A stretch of DNA of 64,000 nt. Origin: Streptomyces microflavus (GTDB taxonomy: Bacteria > Actinomycetota > Actinomycetes > Streptomycetales > Streptomycetaceae). Positions 25,421 through 34,574 of this stretch are shown here, in pieces. The DNA lies in NCBI RefSeq assembly GCF_014650075.1, contig NZ_BMUG01000013.1, forward strand, positions 124,001-188,000, read 5' to 3'. Position numbers and translations under genes: made by a program. Numbering within the stretch: position 1 is the first letter of the stretch; every line of letters starts with the position of its first letter. Under the pieces are notes generated by a model that was given only the letters and a program-made list of their open reading frames with translations, was not told the DNA's origin and made no database searches.

Positions 25421-28400
25421 TTACTCCACCAGCGCCGTCTGCACCAGTCGCGGCTTGCGGCGCTGGATGTGCAGGGCCCGGCCCGGCGGCAGGTTGAGCG
25501 GCTTCGCGTTGCCGAAGAGGCGGCCCTCCGTGGGCGGGCAGGAGAGCAGGACCGCGGGGTTGTTGGCCTCGTCGAGGCGGCGGATGAGACCGTCGCTCAG
25601 GCCCCGGCCCGCGCCCATCGCGCTACGGGCGACGACCAGGTGCAGGCCCATCTCGAAGCCGAGGGTCAGGTGCTCGAAGACCGGCTCGAACGGGCTCTGG
25701 AAGGAGTTGCCGGAGACCATGTCGTAGTCATCGACCAGGACGAACAGGCGCGGACCGGTCCACCAGTCGCAACTGCGCATCCGGCCGGGCGAGATGTCGG
25801 CCCCCGGCACCCGGGTCTTCATCGCGCGGGCCGCGCCCTCGATGGTCTCGTTGAGGTTGTCCAGCGAGATCACATGGCCGATGCGGTACTCCTCGGGGAT
25901 GGCGTCGACCAGGGTGCGGCGGTAGTCCACCGCGATGATCTTCGCCTCCGCGGGGGTGTACCGGGTGGTGATGCCCTTGGTGATCAGGCGCAGCAGATTG
26001 GTCTTGCCGCTCTCGGTGTCACCGACCGCGATCAGGTGCGGGGTCCGGCTGAAGTCGTGCCAGACCGGCTCCAGCGCGTCCTGGTCGAGACCGAGCGCCA
26101 GGCGCATGCCGCCGCCCTCGGTGGCCTCGGGCGCCGGGAGTTCGGAGACCGGGAGGCGGTGCGGGAGCATCCGCACCTGCGGGGCGGACGGGCCCGACCA
26201 GTGCCGGGCGACTTCGGCGACCAGATGGGCGACGCCCTCACCGAGGTCCTCCAGGGAACCGCTGCCGTCCAGGCGGGGCAGACCGGCGAGGAAGTGCATC
26301 TTGCTGTCGGCGGTGATGCCCCGGCCGCCGGTGCGCGGCACCGAACGGGCCTTACGGGTGTCGATCTCGGAGTCCATCGGGTCACCCATCCGCAGCTCAA
26401 GACGGGTCGCGGCCTGGTCGCGGACCTGGGCGGACAGCTCCACCCAGCGGGTGGTCGTGATGATCAGGTGGATGCCGTAGTTGAGGCCCCGGGCGGCGAG
26501 TTCGTTGAACTTCGGGATCAGGTCGTCGTAGTCCTGACGGACCGTGGACCAGCCGTCCACCACCATGAACACATCGCCGAACGGCTCGTCGGGGAACTCC
26601 CCGGCCGCCCGGCGGCGGCGGTAGGACTGCATGGAGTCGAGCGTGTGGTCCACGAAGAACTGCTCGCGGCGGGCCAGCAGCGTCATCACCTCGGCGACCG
26701 CCCGGTGCACCCGCTCCGGGTTGAGCCGCGCCGCGACCCCGCCGACGTGCGGCAGCGCGGCGAGCTGGGAGAGGCCGCCGCCGCCGAAGTCCAGGCAGTA
26801 GAACTGGATCTCGGCCGGGGTGTGGGTGAGGGCGAGGGCGGCGATGAGCGTACGGGCGAGCGTCGACTTGCCGCTCTGCGAACCGCCCGCCACGGCCACA
26901 TGGCCGCCCGCCCCGGACAGGTCCACGATCAACGGGTCGCGGCGCTGGTCGAAGGGCTTGTCCACGAGACCGACCGGGACCCGCAGCCGCCCCGCGCCGG
27001 GCCAGCCCGTGGCGATGAGGCCGCGCTCCGGATCGGGGGCGATGCCGGGCAGCAGGGCGTCCAGCGGCGACGGCTCGTCCAGCGGCGGCAGCCACACCTG
27101 GTGCGCGGCGGGCCCGGAGCCCTGCAGCCGCTCCAGCGCCACGTCCAGCAGCGCCTCCTCGTCCTCGGCCTCCTCCGTCTCCGGCTCCGGCTCGGGCGGG
27201 GTCTCCAGGGTGCGGGGCACCACCCACCCGCTGGTCCACGGCACCACCTGGCTGGCCACCCGGGCCTGCACGACGGCCCCCGTACGACGTCGGTACGTCC
27301 CCGAGGAGTACGCGGCGCGGAACCGGGTCAGGGCCTCCACGCCGGACTTCAGATAGCCGCTGCCGGGCGCGGCGGGCAGCTCGTAGGCGTCGGGCACACC
27401 GAGGACACCGCGGCTCTCCATCGCGGAGAACGTGCGCAGCCCTATGCGGTACGAGAGGTGGCTCTCCAGCTGGTGCATGCGCCCCTCGTCCAGGCGCTGC
27501 GAGGCGAGCAGCAGGTGCACGCCCAGCGAGCGGCCGAGGCGGCCGATCATCACGAACAGCTCCATGAACTCCCGGTGCGTGGAGAGCAGTTCGCTGAACT
27601 CGTCGACCACCACGAAGAGGCTGGGCAGCGGTGTGAGGTCCGCCCCGCCGGCGCGGGCCCGCTCGTACTCCAGGGCCGAGGTGTAGTTGCCCGCCGACCG
27701 CAGGAGCTCCTGGCGGCGGATGAGTTCGCCGTGCAGGGCGTCCTGCATGCGTTCCACCAGGGCGACTTCGTCGGCCAGGTTGGTGATCACCGCGGAGGTG
27801 TGGGGGAGTTCCTCCAGGCCGAGGAAGGTGGCGCCGCCCTTGAAGTCGACCAGGACGAAGTTGAGGGTCTCGGAGGAGTTGGTGAGGGCGAGGCCCAGGA
27901 CGAGGGTGCGCAGGAGCTCGCTCTTGCCGGAGCCGGTGGCGCCGATGAGCATGCCGTGCGGGCCCATACCGCCCTGCGCGGACTCCTTGATGTCCAGCTC
28001 GACCGCGCGGCCGTCCACCCCGACCGCGATCGGCACCCGCAACCGGCCGGAGCCGGAGTGCCGGTCGAAGAGGGTCTGCGGGTCGTGCCGGTGCAGATCG
28101 GGGATGCCGAGCAGGGTGGTCAGCTCGACGTCGGTGTCCAGGGGCTGTGCGATGTCGGTGCCCAGGCTCATCCGGCGCGGGGTGAGCAGCCGGGCCAGCG
28201 ACTCGGCGCCGAGCGGGCCGAGCCGGTCGGGGCGGCCCAGCGGCACCGAGCGCTCCTTGCGGCTGCGGTCGGTCCGCACCAGGCTCACCTGGTCGGCCCC
28301 GACGGTCAGCCGCAGCGTGTTGCGGCCGGGCCGCCAGCGCAACGCCCCGGACACGTCGAGGATCAGGGCGTTGCGGTAGCCGTGCCCCTCCCAGCGGTGG

Positions 28401-29428
28401 CCCTCCGGGACGGTGACGCCGTCCAGCACGACGACCGTGTACGGCTCGTCACGGCCGGGGCGGGCGTCCGGGTCGAAGCCGGGGCGCTCGGCGAAGTCCG
28501 CGCCGAGCAGATCGTCCAGCTCGGTGAGGTCGGCGGTGATCCGGCGGGCCTGCCCCGCCCCGTCCTCCTCGTGCGGATCCAGCACATGCGGCAGCCACTT
28601 GACCCACTCCCAGTCGGACCGCCGCTCGTCGCTGACGCAGAGCGCGATCCACAGCTCCTCCGGCGCGTGGAAGACCGCGAGCTGCCCGAGCATGGCCCGC
28701 ACCAGGGCGCGTACGGCGTCGCTGCCGTCCTCGCCTGCCGCCGCGCTCTCCTCACCGGGCGTCTCCTCCGGGCGCAGCAGGATCCGGGCCGAGGAGCGCA
28801 GATAGAGGCCCAGGGGCTGTTCCGGGATGGTGGAGTAGGCGCGGATGAAGCGGCGCAGGGCGTGCGCGCAGAGGGGTTCGAGGTCCTCGACCGGGCGGGT
28901 GGAGACCGGGTTCAGGGTGAGGGCGAGCTGCTGTTCGCCGACCGCGAGACGGACCTCACCGAAGTCCTCGTCGGCCGGGCGGCGCTCCCACAGCCGGGAG
29001 GTGCGGGCCAGCGAGCGGAGCGAGGCGGGCTCCGGGTGGCGCCAGGCCAGCGCCCGCTGCTGCTCCGCGATGGTGGTCCGCACCCGCTTGCGGGTCTGCG
29101 CCAGATAGCGGAGGTAGTCGCGGCGTTCGCCCTTGAGCCGCTGCTTGCGCTCGCTGGAGCGGCGCATCAGCTGCCCCAGCAGCATGGCACCGGCGGAGAG
29201 CGCCATGACACCCATCGCCAGATACATGAAGACGCCGTTCCCGCCGCCGGGGCGCAGGAACATCAGCATCATCGACACCGACATCAGGGCCATCGGCAGG
29301 TAGGTCCACACCGCCGAGGTGTCGGGCACCGTCTCGGCGAGGACCGGAGGCTCCTGGAGGGTCAATTGCCCCTCGGGCATCTCCGGCCCGCGCCTGCGGG
29401 CCGGGCGGCGGAACAGCACGACACTCAA
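25421..29428 (-). CDS. eccC: EccC, type VII secretion FtsK/SpoIIIE ATPase (EccCa-EccCb fused)
   Basis: 1335 aa if started at the TTG at 29428 (MSVVLFRRPARR), nine bases after GGAGG; this matches the family's N-terminus better than the GTG at 29449 (seven codons longer). Two membrane helices (about 40-85), then a DUF-type region and three ATPase domains: D1 Walker A GATGSGKSELLR (about 495) with Walker B LFVVVDEFSELL; D2 GGSQSGKSTLAR (about 845) with VFMVVDGW; D3 GDTESGKTNLLR (about 1135) with LFVLVDDYD. It is the motor and substrate receptor of the T7SS; D3 normally binds WXG100 C-terminal signals. It is transcribed divergently from eccD/eccB. Confidence 0.95.
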   Translation of the reverse strand: MSVVLFRRPARRRGPEMPEGQLTLQEPPVLAETVPDTSAVWTYLPMALMSVSMMLMFLRPGGGNGVFMYLAMGVMALSAGAMLLGQLMRRSSERKQRLKGERRDYLRYLAQTRKRVRTTIAEQQRALAWRHPEPASLRSLARTSRLWERRPADEDFGEVRLAVGEQQLALTLNPVSTRPVEDLEPLCAHALRRFIRAYSTIPEQPLGLYLRSSARILLRPEETPGEESAAAGEDGSDAVRALVRAMLGQLAVFHAPEELWIALCVSDERRSDWEWVKWLPHVLDPHEEDGAGQARRITADLTELDDLLGADFAERPGFDPDARPGRDEPYTVVVLDGVTVPEGHRWEGHGYRNALILDVSGALRWRPGRNTLRLTVGADQVSLVRTDRSRKERSVPLGRPDRLGPLGAESLARLLTPRRMSLGTDIAQPLDTDVELTTLLGIPDLHRHDPQTLFDRHSGSGRLRVPIAVGVDGRAVELDIKESAQGGMGPHGMLIGATGSGKSELLRTLVLGLALTNSSETLNFVLVDFKGGATFLGLEELPHTSAVITNLADEVALVERMQDALHGELIRRQELLRSAGNYTSALEYERARAGGADLTPLPSLFVVVDEFSELLSTHREFMELFVMIGRLGRSLGVHLLLASQRLDEGRMHQLESHLSYRIGLRTFSAMESRGVLGVPDAYELPAAPGSGYLKSGVEALTRFRAAYSSGTYRRRTGAVVQARVASQVVPWTSGWVVPRTLETPPEPEPETEEAEDEEALLDVALERLQGSGPAAHQVWLPPLDEPSPLDALLPGIAPDPERGLIATGWPGAGRLRVPVGLVDKPFDQRRDPLIVDLSGAGGHVAVAGGSQSGKSTLARTLIAALALTHTPAEIQFYCLDFGGGGLSQLAALPHVGGVAARLNPERVHRAVAEVMTLLARREQFFVDHTLDSMQSYRRRRAAGEFPDEPFGDVFMVVDGWSTVRQDYDDLIPKFNELAARGLNYGIHLIITTTRWVELSAQVRDQAATRLELRMGDPMDSEIDTRKARSVPRTGGRGITADSKMHFLAGLPRLDGSGSLEDLGEGVAHLVAEVARHWSGPSAPQVRMLPHRLPVSELPAPEATEGGGMRLALGLDQDALEPVWHDFSRTPHLIAVGDTESGKTNLLRLITKGITTRYTPAEAKIIAVDYRRTLVDAIPEEYRIGHVISLDNLNETIEGAARAMKTRVPGADISPGRMRSCDWWTGPRLFVLVDDYDMVSGNSFQSPFEPVFEHLTLGFEMGLHLVVARSAMGAGRGLSDGLIRRLDEANNPAVLLSCPPTEGRLFGNAKPLNLPPGRALHIQRRKPRLVQTALVE

Positions 29429-29833
29429 GGAACAGAACCTCCGGTTCACTGACTTTCCGGCCCGTACGAATACCGGCCGGCACCCGTCAGGGGGAAAGAC
29501 CGCACCAGGCGGATTCTCCGGGCCGCACGTGCACCGATGAACGCCGGGTGAATGTTTCGAGCGGATAGCGGGGGAGAGCCAACTTCGGTGATGGGCAAGC
29601 GCCTACCGGATTCGAGGTCCGGTCCGCAGCACGACCGGTGGCCGCAGGCAGTAGTCTGCATTCACGGAACGCGACCTGTCCACGCGGGAGTGGTGGTCGC
29701 CGGGTGTGCGGGCGCAATTTCCCTGCCCGGCCCCCGGGTTCACGGTCGCGCGGACTTATCCGTACTGTTCGCACATTCCCTCTCCCGGGGAAGTCTCCTG
29801 TCAAAGCCTGCACGGAAGACGAGAGTTCTGCTG
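29429..29833. promoter_or_regulatory. Divergent eccC/eccD intergenic region
   Basis: 405 nt with no supported gene. A candidate plus-strand promoter for eccD is TTCACG (29739-29744), 18 bp, TACTGT (29763-29768). The eccC promoter must lie in the left half but no convincing pair was found; a dyad around GGATTCGAGGTCC (about 29608-29621) was seen. Confidence 0.35.
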
Positions 29834-31240
29834 ATGACCGACAGTGCGGTGGCCGAATCGTGCCGCCTGACCGTACGTGCGCCGAGCGTCACCATCGATC
29901 TGGCCGTGCCCGCCGACGTACCGGTCGCCGATCTCCTGCCCACCCTCCTGCGGTACGTCGGTGAGGAAGCCGAGGAGGCCGGGCTCGACCACGCCGGCTG
30001 GGTGCTCCAGCGGCTCGGCGACGCCCCGCTCGACGAGGAGACCACCCTGGCCCAGGCAGGTCTCTCCGACGGCGCGGTGCTCCATCTGCGCCCGCACACC
30101 GAGGCGCTGCCCGAGGCCCGGCTCGACGACCTGGTCGACGGGATCGCCGAGACGGTGGGCCGCCGGCTGCACACCTGGAGCGCCGCGGCGGCCCGGGGCC
30201 TGCTGGTGGGGACCGCCGTGGCGACCGTGGTGGCCGCCCTGGTGCTGGTGTTCCGGCCCGGGGTGGCCGATTCCACCGCCGTCCGGGCCGCCTGCGCGGC
30301 CATCGCCGGAGTGCTGCTGCTCGCCGGTGCGGGCTCCGCCAGCCGCGCGGTCGGCGACCGGCTCTCCGCGACCGCGCTCGGCCTGCTGGTCGCCCCGTGC
30401 TTCGCCCTGGTCGGCTGGGTGCTGCCCGGCGGCGACCTCACCGGCCCCGACGCGGCGGAGGTCGCGGGCGCACGGCTGCTCGCCGCGGGCGCCGCGGCCG
30501 CGGGCGGCGCGGTCCTCGCACTCGCCGCCACCGCGGTCGGCGCCCCCGCCCTGCTGGCCACCGCCGTGGTCGCGGTGGCCACCGCCGTCTCCGGGGCCCT
30601 GATGGGCTACACCGGCCTGGACGTGCCGGCCGCCGTGGCGCTGGTCGCGACGATCGTCGCGCTGGCCGCCGGGGCGGTGGCACCGTTCGCCTTCAAACTG
30701 GCCGGAATGCGTATGCCCTCCCTGCCGTCCTCCGCCGGACAGCTCCAGGAAGGCATCGACCCGTACGCGGGCGACGAGGTCGCCGAGCGCACCGAACTCG
30801 CCGGGCGCTGGGTCACCGCGCTCTTCGCCGCCACCGGCACCATCGCCGCCGCCGCCCTGGCCGTCCTCGCCCACACCCCGGACCTCCCCGAGACGCTCAC
30901 CGCGCTCTCGCTGGCCCTGCTGCTGCTCCTGCACTCCCGGGGCCTGGTCCACATCGGCCAGCGCCTCACCCTGGCGGTGCCCGGGATCTGGGGGCTGCTG
31001 CTGCTCGCCCGCGCCTGGGCGGTGGACAGCGACGCCGACGGCCGCGTGGTCGTCTTCGCGGTGCTGCTCGCCGTCGCGGCCGCCCTGGTGACCGCGTCCT
31101 GGATCGTGCCCGGCCGCCGGGTGCTGCCGTACTGGGGCCGGGCGGCGGAGCTGGCGCACACCGGCCTCGCCGTCGCGCTGCTGCCGCTCACCCTCTGGGT
31201 GGCGGGCCTCTTCGGCTGGCTGCGCGGCCTGTTCGGCTGA
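29834..31240 (+). CDS. eccD: EccD, type VII secretion integral membrane protein
   Basis: 468 aa from the ATG at 29834 (MTDSAVAESCRLTV); the in-frame extension to 29552 is not used. Residues 8-95 are a ubiquitin-like domain (VTIDLAVPADVPVADLLPTLL, LAQAGLSDGAVLHLRP). After a linker come about 11 membrane helices, with a conserved cytoplasmic loop around KLAGMRMPSLPSSAGQL and EGIDPYAGDEVAERT between helices 6 and 7. EccD lines the ESX membrane pore. It is followed 74 nt later by eccB on the same strand. Confidence 0.95.
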   Translation: MTDSAVAESCRLTVRAPSVTIDLAVPADVPVADLLPTLLRYVGEEAEEAGLDHAGWVLQRLGDAPLDEETTLAQAGLSDGAVLHLRPHTEALPEARLDDLVDGIAETVGRRLHTWSAAAARGLLVGTAVATVVAALVLVFRPGVADSTAVRAACAAIAGVLLLAGAGSASRAVGDRLSATALGLLVAPCFALVGWVLPGGDLTGPDAAEVAGARLLAAGAAAAGGAVLALAATAVGAPALLATAVVAVATAVSGALMGYTGLDVPAAVALVATIVALAAGAVAPFAFKLAGMRMPSLPSSAGQLQEGIDPYAGDEVAERTELAGRWVTALFAATGTIAAAALAVLAHTPDLPETLTALSLALLLLLHSRGLVHIGQRLTLAVPGIWGLLLLARAWAVDSDADGRVVVFAVLLAVAAALVTASWIVPGRRVLPYWGRAAELAHTGLAVALLPLTLWVAGLFGWLRGLFG

Positions 31241-31314
31241 GTTCTCCCCGTACGGTCCACCAGGCCGGAACGCCTCCGTACGCCGTTCCATCGAAGAAGA
31301 GTTGAGGAGAGGCT

Positions 31315-32877
31315 GTGCAGTCCAAGCGCGACCAGGTGCAGGCCCACGGTTTCATGATGGGCAGGCTCAGCTCGGGCCTGCTGACGGCCGACCCGGACGC
31401 CCCGGAGAGCCCGCTGGGCCGGACCACCCGGGGCGTGGTCTTCGGCCTCCTGGTGACCGTCCTGATCGGCGCGGGAGCCACTGTCTACGGGCTGCTGCGC
31501 CCCGGCGGGAACGACACCTGGCGCAAGGGCGAGCACCTGGTGGTCAACCGCGAGACCGGCGCCCGCTACCTGTGGACCGGCACCGACGGCGTACTCCACC
31601 CGGTGCGCAACTTCGCCTCGGCCCGGCTGATCGGAGGCGCGCAGCTCAAGGCCGTGGACGTCTCCACCGCCTCGCTGCGGGACGTCCCCGTCGGCGCCCC
31701 GGCCGGCATCCCCGGCGCCCCGGACACCCTGCCGGGCCCCGGCCAACTGGACTCCGGTGCCTGGCACATGTGCGTCACCGGACCGGACGGCGCGCTGCCC
31801 AGCACCTCCGGGGCCGTCGCGGACTTCGGTGTGGACAGCCCCGGGGCCACCACCGTGGTCGCCGGTTCGCCGCTGGAATCCCAGGGCATCGGCGCCGACC
31901 GGGGCGTGCTCGTACGCGGCCCGGACCGCACCGAGTACCTGGTGTGGCGGGGCAGCCGGCTCGCGCTGGACCCCGAGTCCGACGCCCGTAACGCCCTCGG
32001 TTACGGCTCCGAGCGGGCGATGCCCGTCTCGGCGGCCTTCCTCGACGCCCTGGCCCCCGGCCCCGCCCTGAAGCCGCCTGCGGTCCCGGGGCGCGGGGAG
32101 AAGGGCCCGGTGCTGGGCGGCGAACCGAGCAGGATCGGCGAGCTGTTCCAGGTCAGCGTGGTCGGGGGCGGCTCCACGTACCACCTGCTCCGCAAGGACG
32201 GCCTGGTGCCGCTGTCCCGGCTGGAGGCCGCCCTGGTGCTGGGCGACCCCGCCACCCAGAAGGACGCCTACCAGGGGCGCTCGCCCGAGGCCCGCGAGGT
32301 CGGCGCCGACGCGCTGCGTACGCACCGGGCGAAGGAGACGGCCGCCGCGGGCTCCTCGGCCGGGGAGCTGCCCCGTACGCCCCCGATCCCGGAGTCCGCA
32401 CCGCGCGGCACCGCCCTCTGCGCCCAGGTCGACGGCGGCAACGGCGGCGCCCGGATCAGGTCGGTGCTGGTCCCGCTGACCGGCCTGGCCCCTGTCGCGG
32501 TGTCGCAGGGAACCGACCGGCCGCTGGTCGCGGCCTGTGCCCGGACGGACGCCACGGTGGTACGGCCGGGGCGCGGCGCCCTGGTCCGTGCCCTGCACGC
32601 GAGCGGCGCTGCGCACGCCGGGACCACCTATCTGGTCGCGGAGAACGGGGTGAAGTACCGGGTCCCGGCCAAGGACTCCCTGGGGGCGCTCGGCTACGGG
32701 GAGGGGGACATCGGCTCGGTGCCCGCACCGCTGCTCGCGGCCCTGCCGACCGGCGCGGACCTGGACCCCGCCGCGGCCTCCGGCGCTGCTGAGCCCAGGG
32801 TCACCGCCCCGAAGTGCGGTGCTCCCGACGCCCCCGGTACGGCCACCGCGGCCGGAGCCGTCGACTCCCGGCCATGA
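31315..32877 (+). CDS. eccB: EccB, type VII secretion membrane/periplasmic protein
   Basis: 520 aa, GTG start at 31315, RBS GAGGAGAGG. N-terminus MQSKRDQVQAHGFMMGRL is the conserved cytosolic EccB signature. One helix (VVFGLLVTVLIGAGATVYGLL, about 42-62), then a large extracytoplasmic domain with the EccB repeat features WRKGEHLVVNRETGARYLW, LRDVPVGAPAGIPGAPDTLP, CVTGPDGALPSTSG, YLVWRGSRLALD, and Cys residues spaced as in EccB (WHMCVTG, ALCAQVDGG, VAACARTDA). It stabilises the ESX hexamer. Second gene of the eccD-eccB unit. Confidence 0.95.
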   Translation: MQSKRDQVQAHGFMMGRLSSGLLTADPDAPESPLGRTTRGVVFGLLVTVLIGAGATVYGLLRPGGNDTWRKGEHLVVNRETGARYLWTGTDGVLHPVRNFASARLIGGAQLKAVDVSTASLRDVPVGAPAGIPGAPDTLPGPGQLDSGAWHMCVTGPDGALPSTSGAVADFGVDSPGATTVVAGSPLESQGIGADRGVLVRGPDRTEYLVWRGSRLALDPESDARNALGYGSERAMPVSAAFLDALAPGPALKPPAVPGRGEKGPVLGGEPSRIGELFQVSVVGGGSTYHLLRKDGLVPLSRLEAALVLGDPATQKDAYQGRSPEAREVGADALRTHRAKETAAAGSSAGELPRTPPIPESAPRGTALCAQVDGGNGGARIRSVLVPLTGLAPVAVSQGTDRPLVAACARTDATVVRPGRGALVRALHASGAAHAGTTYLVAENGVKYRVPAKDSLGALGYGEGDIGSVPAPLLAALPTGADLDPAAASGAAEPRVTAPKCGAPDAPGTATAAGAVDSRP

Positions 32878-33268
32878 TCCTGGCAAACAGCCCATACGGT
32901 GCCGAAGAAAGGGAAATGGGAGGCAGGCAAGTAAAGCTTCGAACATAACTCGGGGCCGACGGGGGGTCATTCGGCCCGTCCCGGGCAAGGAGGGAAACCT
33001 CAGATAAAGCTCAGAGAATGGGCTGCCCCGATGACCGTTCGGATTCCCCGGCTGCCCGTTTCCCGTCCGTATCGTCCCGCCCCGGCCGACCGGCGGCGGG
33101 GCACGTTCATTTAGCCGAAACCTTCGGACAACTCCGTTGGCATGTAAGGATTCCGGCGAACTGACCTATGCTCAAATCTTCCCAACATGCGTTGCGCCGA
33201 ACGGTGAGTTCTCTTTAGCCTCAGCGGGCAACGGTGCGATGAGAGTCACTCAACGAAGGGAGCGCGAC
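32878..33268 (+). promoter_or_regulatory. Long, relatively AT-rich leader before the WXG100 genes
   Basis: 391 nt without a supported gene, visibly lower in GC than anything around it. It contains a small hairpin (GCCCCG at 33079-33084 with CGGGGC at 33097-33102) that could end eccB transcription, and a candidate promoter TTGCGC (33192-33197), 18 bp, TAGCCT (33216-33221). The leader would be about 45 nt to the ATG at 33269, with CGAAGGGA as RBS. Confidence 0.45.
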
Positions 33269-33604
33269 ATGGCTGACAGTGGCCAGAGGCGGGCGGACTA
33301 TGCCAAGGGCTTGGGAGGTGTCTCCTCTCTGGAGTCGGCCCGGGCCGCGGTCGAGAAGATCCAGAACAACGTCGCCGAGATCGCCGCTCGTTCGGGTGTC
33401 GGCGGTGACGAGGGCCAGGCCCTGCTGAAGCTGTTCCGCAGCTGGAACGGCGAGGCGCAGAAGGTCGTCGTCCAGATCAGCAAGATGGTCGACGCTCTCC
33501 AGGAGAACGTGACGTCGGCCGACCGGCTGGCGAAGGAGAACCAGGACCTGACCGAGGTGCTCAACAGCAAGACCAGCCAAGGCGTCTTCGAAGCACTGCG
33601 CTGA
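33269..33604 (+). CDS. WXG100 family T7SS substrate (WNG variant)
   Basis: 111 aa from the ATG at 33269. Two helices separated by the turn FRSWNGEAQKV, which satisfies W-x-G, with flanking heptad helices (SARAAVEKIQNNVAEIAARSG, VQISKMVDALQENVTSADRLAKENQDL). Length and layout are those of EsxA/EsxB proteins, exported as helical-hairpin dimers and recognised by EccC. It lies 27 nt upstream of a second WXG100 gene, so the two probably form a heterodimer. Confidence 0.9.
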   Translation: MADSGQRRADYAKGLGGVSSLESARAAVEKIQNNVAEIAARSGVGGDEGQALLKLFRSWNGEAQKVVVQISKMVDALQENVTSADRLAKENQDLTEVLNSKTSQGVFEALR

Positions 33605-33631
33605 TCCGCCCCCCACCCGAGAGGAGATGTC

Positions 33632-33940
33632 ATGGCCGACGGCATCATCGATGTGCAGTACTCCACGGTCCGCAACGCGATCGAGGAACTGAAGCAGCAG
33701 ACCCAGCAGATCATCACCACCCTCAACAACCTGGAGGACGAGCTCAAGCCGCTCGTGACCTCATGGGAGGGTGACGACCAGCAGATGTACCGCGGTGTCC
33801 AGGCCGAGTGGGACCAGGCGACCAAGAACATGGCCCTGCTCCTCGGCGACAGCGGCGAGCTGGTCCAGAGCATCCACGACAACCACTCCCGCGACGAGCG
33901 CAGGAGCGCCGACAACTGGGGTGGCGTGCGGGCCCGTTAG
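33632..33940 (+). CDS. WXG100 family T7SS substrate (WEG variant)
   Basis: 102 aa, ATG at 33632 with RBS GAGAGGAG. Helix-turn-helix hairpin with the turn TSWEGDDQQMY (W-E-G); preceding helix STVRNAIEELKQQTQQIITTLNNLEDEL and following helix VQAEWDQATKNMALLLGDSGELVQSIHDNH. The second half carries a YxxxD/E-like signal (MYRGVQAEWD). Probable partner of the adjacent WXG100 protein. Confidence 0.9.
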   Translation: MADGIIDVQYSTVRNAIEELKQQTQQIITTLNNLEDELKPLVTSWEGDDQQMYRGVQAEWDQATKNMALLLGDSGELVQSIHDNHSRDERRSADNWGGVRAR

Positions 33941-33947
33941 CCTTCCG

Positions 33948-33993
33948 GCCGGGGTCCGCCTCCCTGCCGTGCGCGGCGGAGGCGGACCCCGGC
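33948..33993 (+). terminator. Perfect 16-bp hairpin after the WXG100 pair
   Basis: GCCGGGGTCCGCCTCC (33948-33963) pairs perfectly with GGAGGCGGACCCCGGC (33978-33993), 14-nt loop, eight bases after the stop. It would end the esx transcript or attenuate transcription into the downstream genes, keeping the WXG100 proteins more abundant. Confidence 0.9.
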
Positions 33994-34049
33994 TTCCCGC
34001 AGCCCCGTTCCAGTGACCCTGTCCGGACCCGATCGCAGGAGGACGTCCC

Positions 34050-34520
34050 ATGGCCGGTGAGCAGGCCGACGTCAAGCATTTCGACCTCAAGCAGATGGAG
34101 AACTTCCGCGACAACGAGGTGCACCCGGTCTACACCAAGGCCAAGAAGCACAAGGAGGAGGGCGAGGGCGAGGGCGACAGCCGCATCCGCCCCCTCAGCG
34201 AGCTGATCGGCGGCTACACCACGGCCGACAACCTCGACCAGGAGTCGCAGCTCCTGCGCCTCGGACTGATCAACCGGGAGAAGCTGATCTCCGGTCCGAC
34301 GCTGGTCGAGAGCGTGAAGTCCGTCGCGACCTCCCTCGACAAGCTGCTCGGCGACCAGATGGAACTCTTCAAGGAGCTCAAGGAAGCCCTCACGGAGACC
34401 ATCGAAGAGGCCAACAAGACCAAGAACAAGAACCTGGACGCGATCGACGCACAGACGCTGCTCCAGACCTTCGAAGAGGTCGACACGCTCACCAGCGGAT
34501 CCTCCGACCCGGAAGAGTAG
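34050..34520 (+). CDS. Hypothetical helical T7SS-locus protein
   Basis: 156 aa, ATG at 34050 with RBS AGGAGGA. Lys/Glu-rich, mostly helical, no membrane segment (MAGEQADVKHFDLKQMENF, KAKKHKEEGEGEG, TSLDKLLGDQMELFKELKEALTETIEEANK). The order (short N-terminal segment, middle loop GGYTTADNLDQ, long C-terminal coiled helix) resembles other small proteins beside Streptomyces WXG100 genes and could be an exported or chaperone partner. No enzyme motif. It precedes the AAWKG-type gene by 54 nt. Confidence 0.6.
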   Translation: MAGEQADVKHFDLKQMENFRDNEVHPVYTKAKKHKEEGEGEGDSRIRPLSELIGGYTTADNLDQESQLLRLGLINREKLISGPTLVESVKSVATSLDKLLGDQMELFKELKEALTETIEEANKTKNKNLDAIDAQTLLQTFEEVDTLTSGSSDPEE

Positions 34521-34530
34521 TAGCCGACCC

Positions 34531-34552
34531 CCCGCACTCCGGGGTGCGGGGC
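34531..34552 (+). terminator. Short hairpin between small gene and AAWKG gene
   Basis: CCCCGCAC (34531-34538) pairs with GTGCGGGG (34545-34552) with a 6-nt loop; 10 nt after the upstream stop and 22 nt before the next GTG. Possible attenuator. Confidence 0.45.
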
Positions 34553-34574
34553 GAGAGACGAGAAAGGGCACGCG

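Noticed and set aside
25469..29452. Plus-strand open frame of 1,327 codons opposite eccC
   Set aside because: Shadow of eccC; no domains, His/Arg/Gln-rich composition, and the minus strand encodes a complete EccC.
29600..29650. GGATTCGAGGTCC resembling a tRNA T-loop
   Set aside because: No acceptor, D-arm or anticodon stem can be built around it; chance similarity in an intergenic region.
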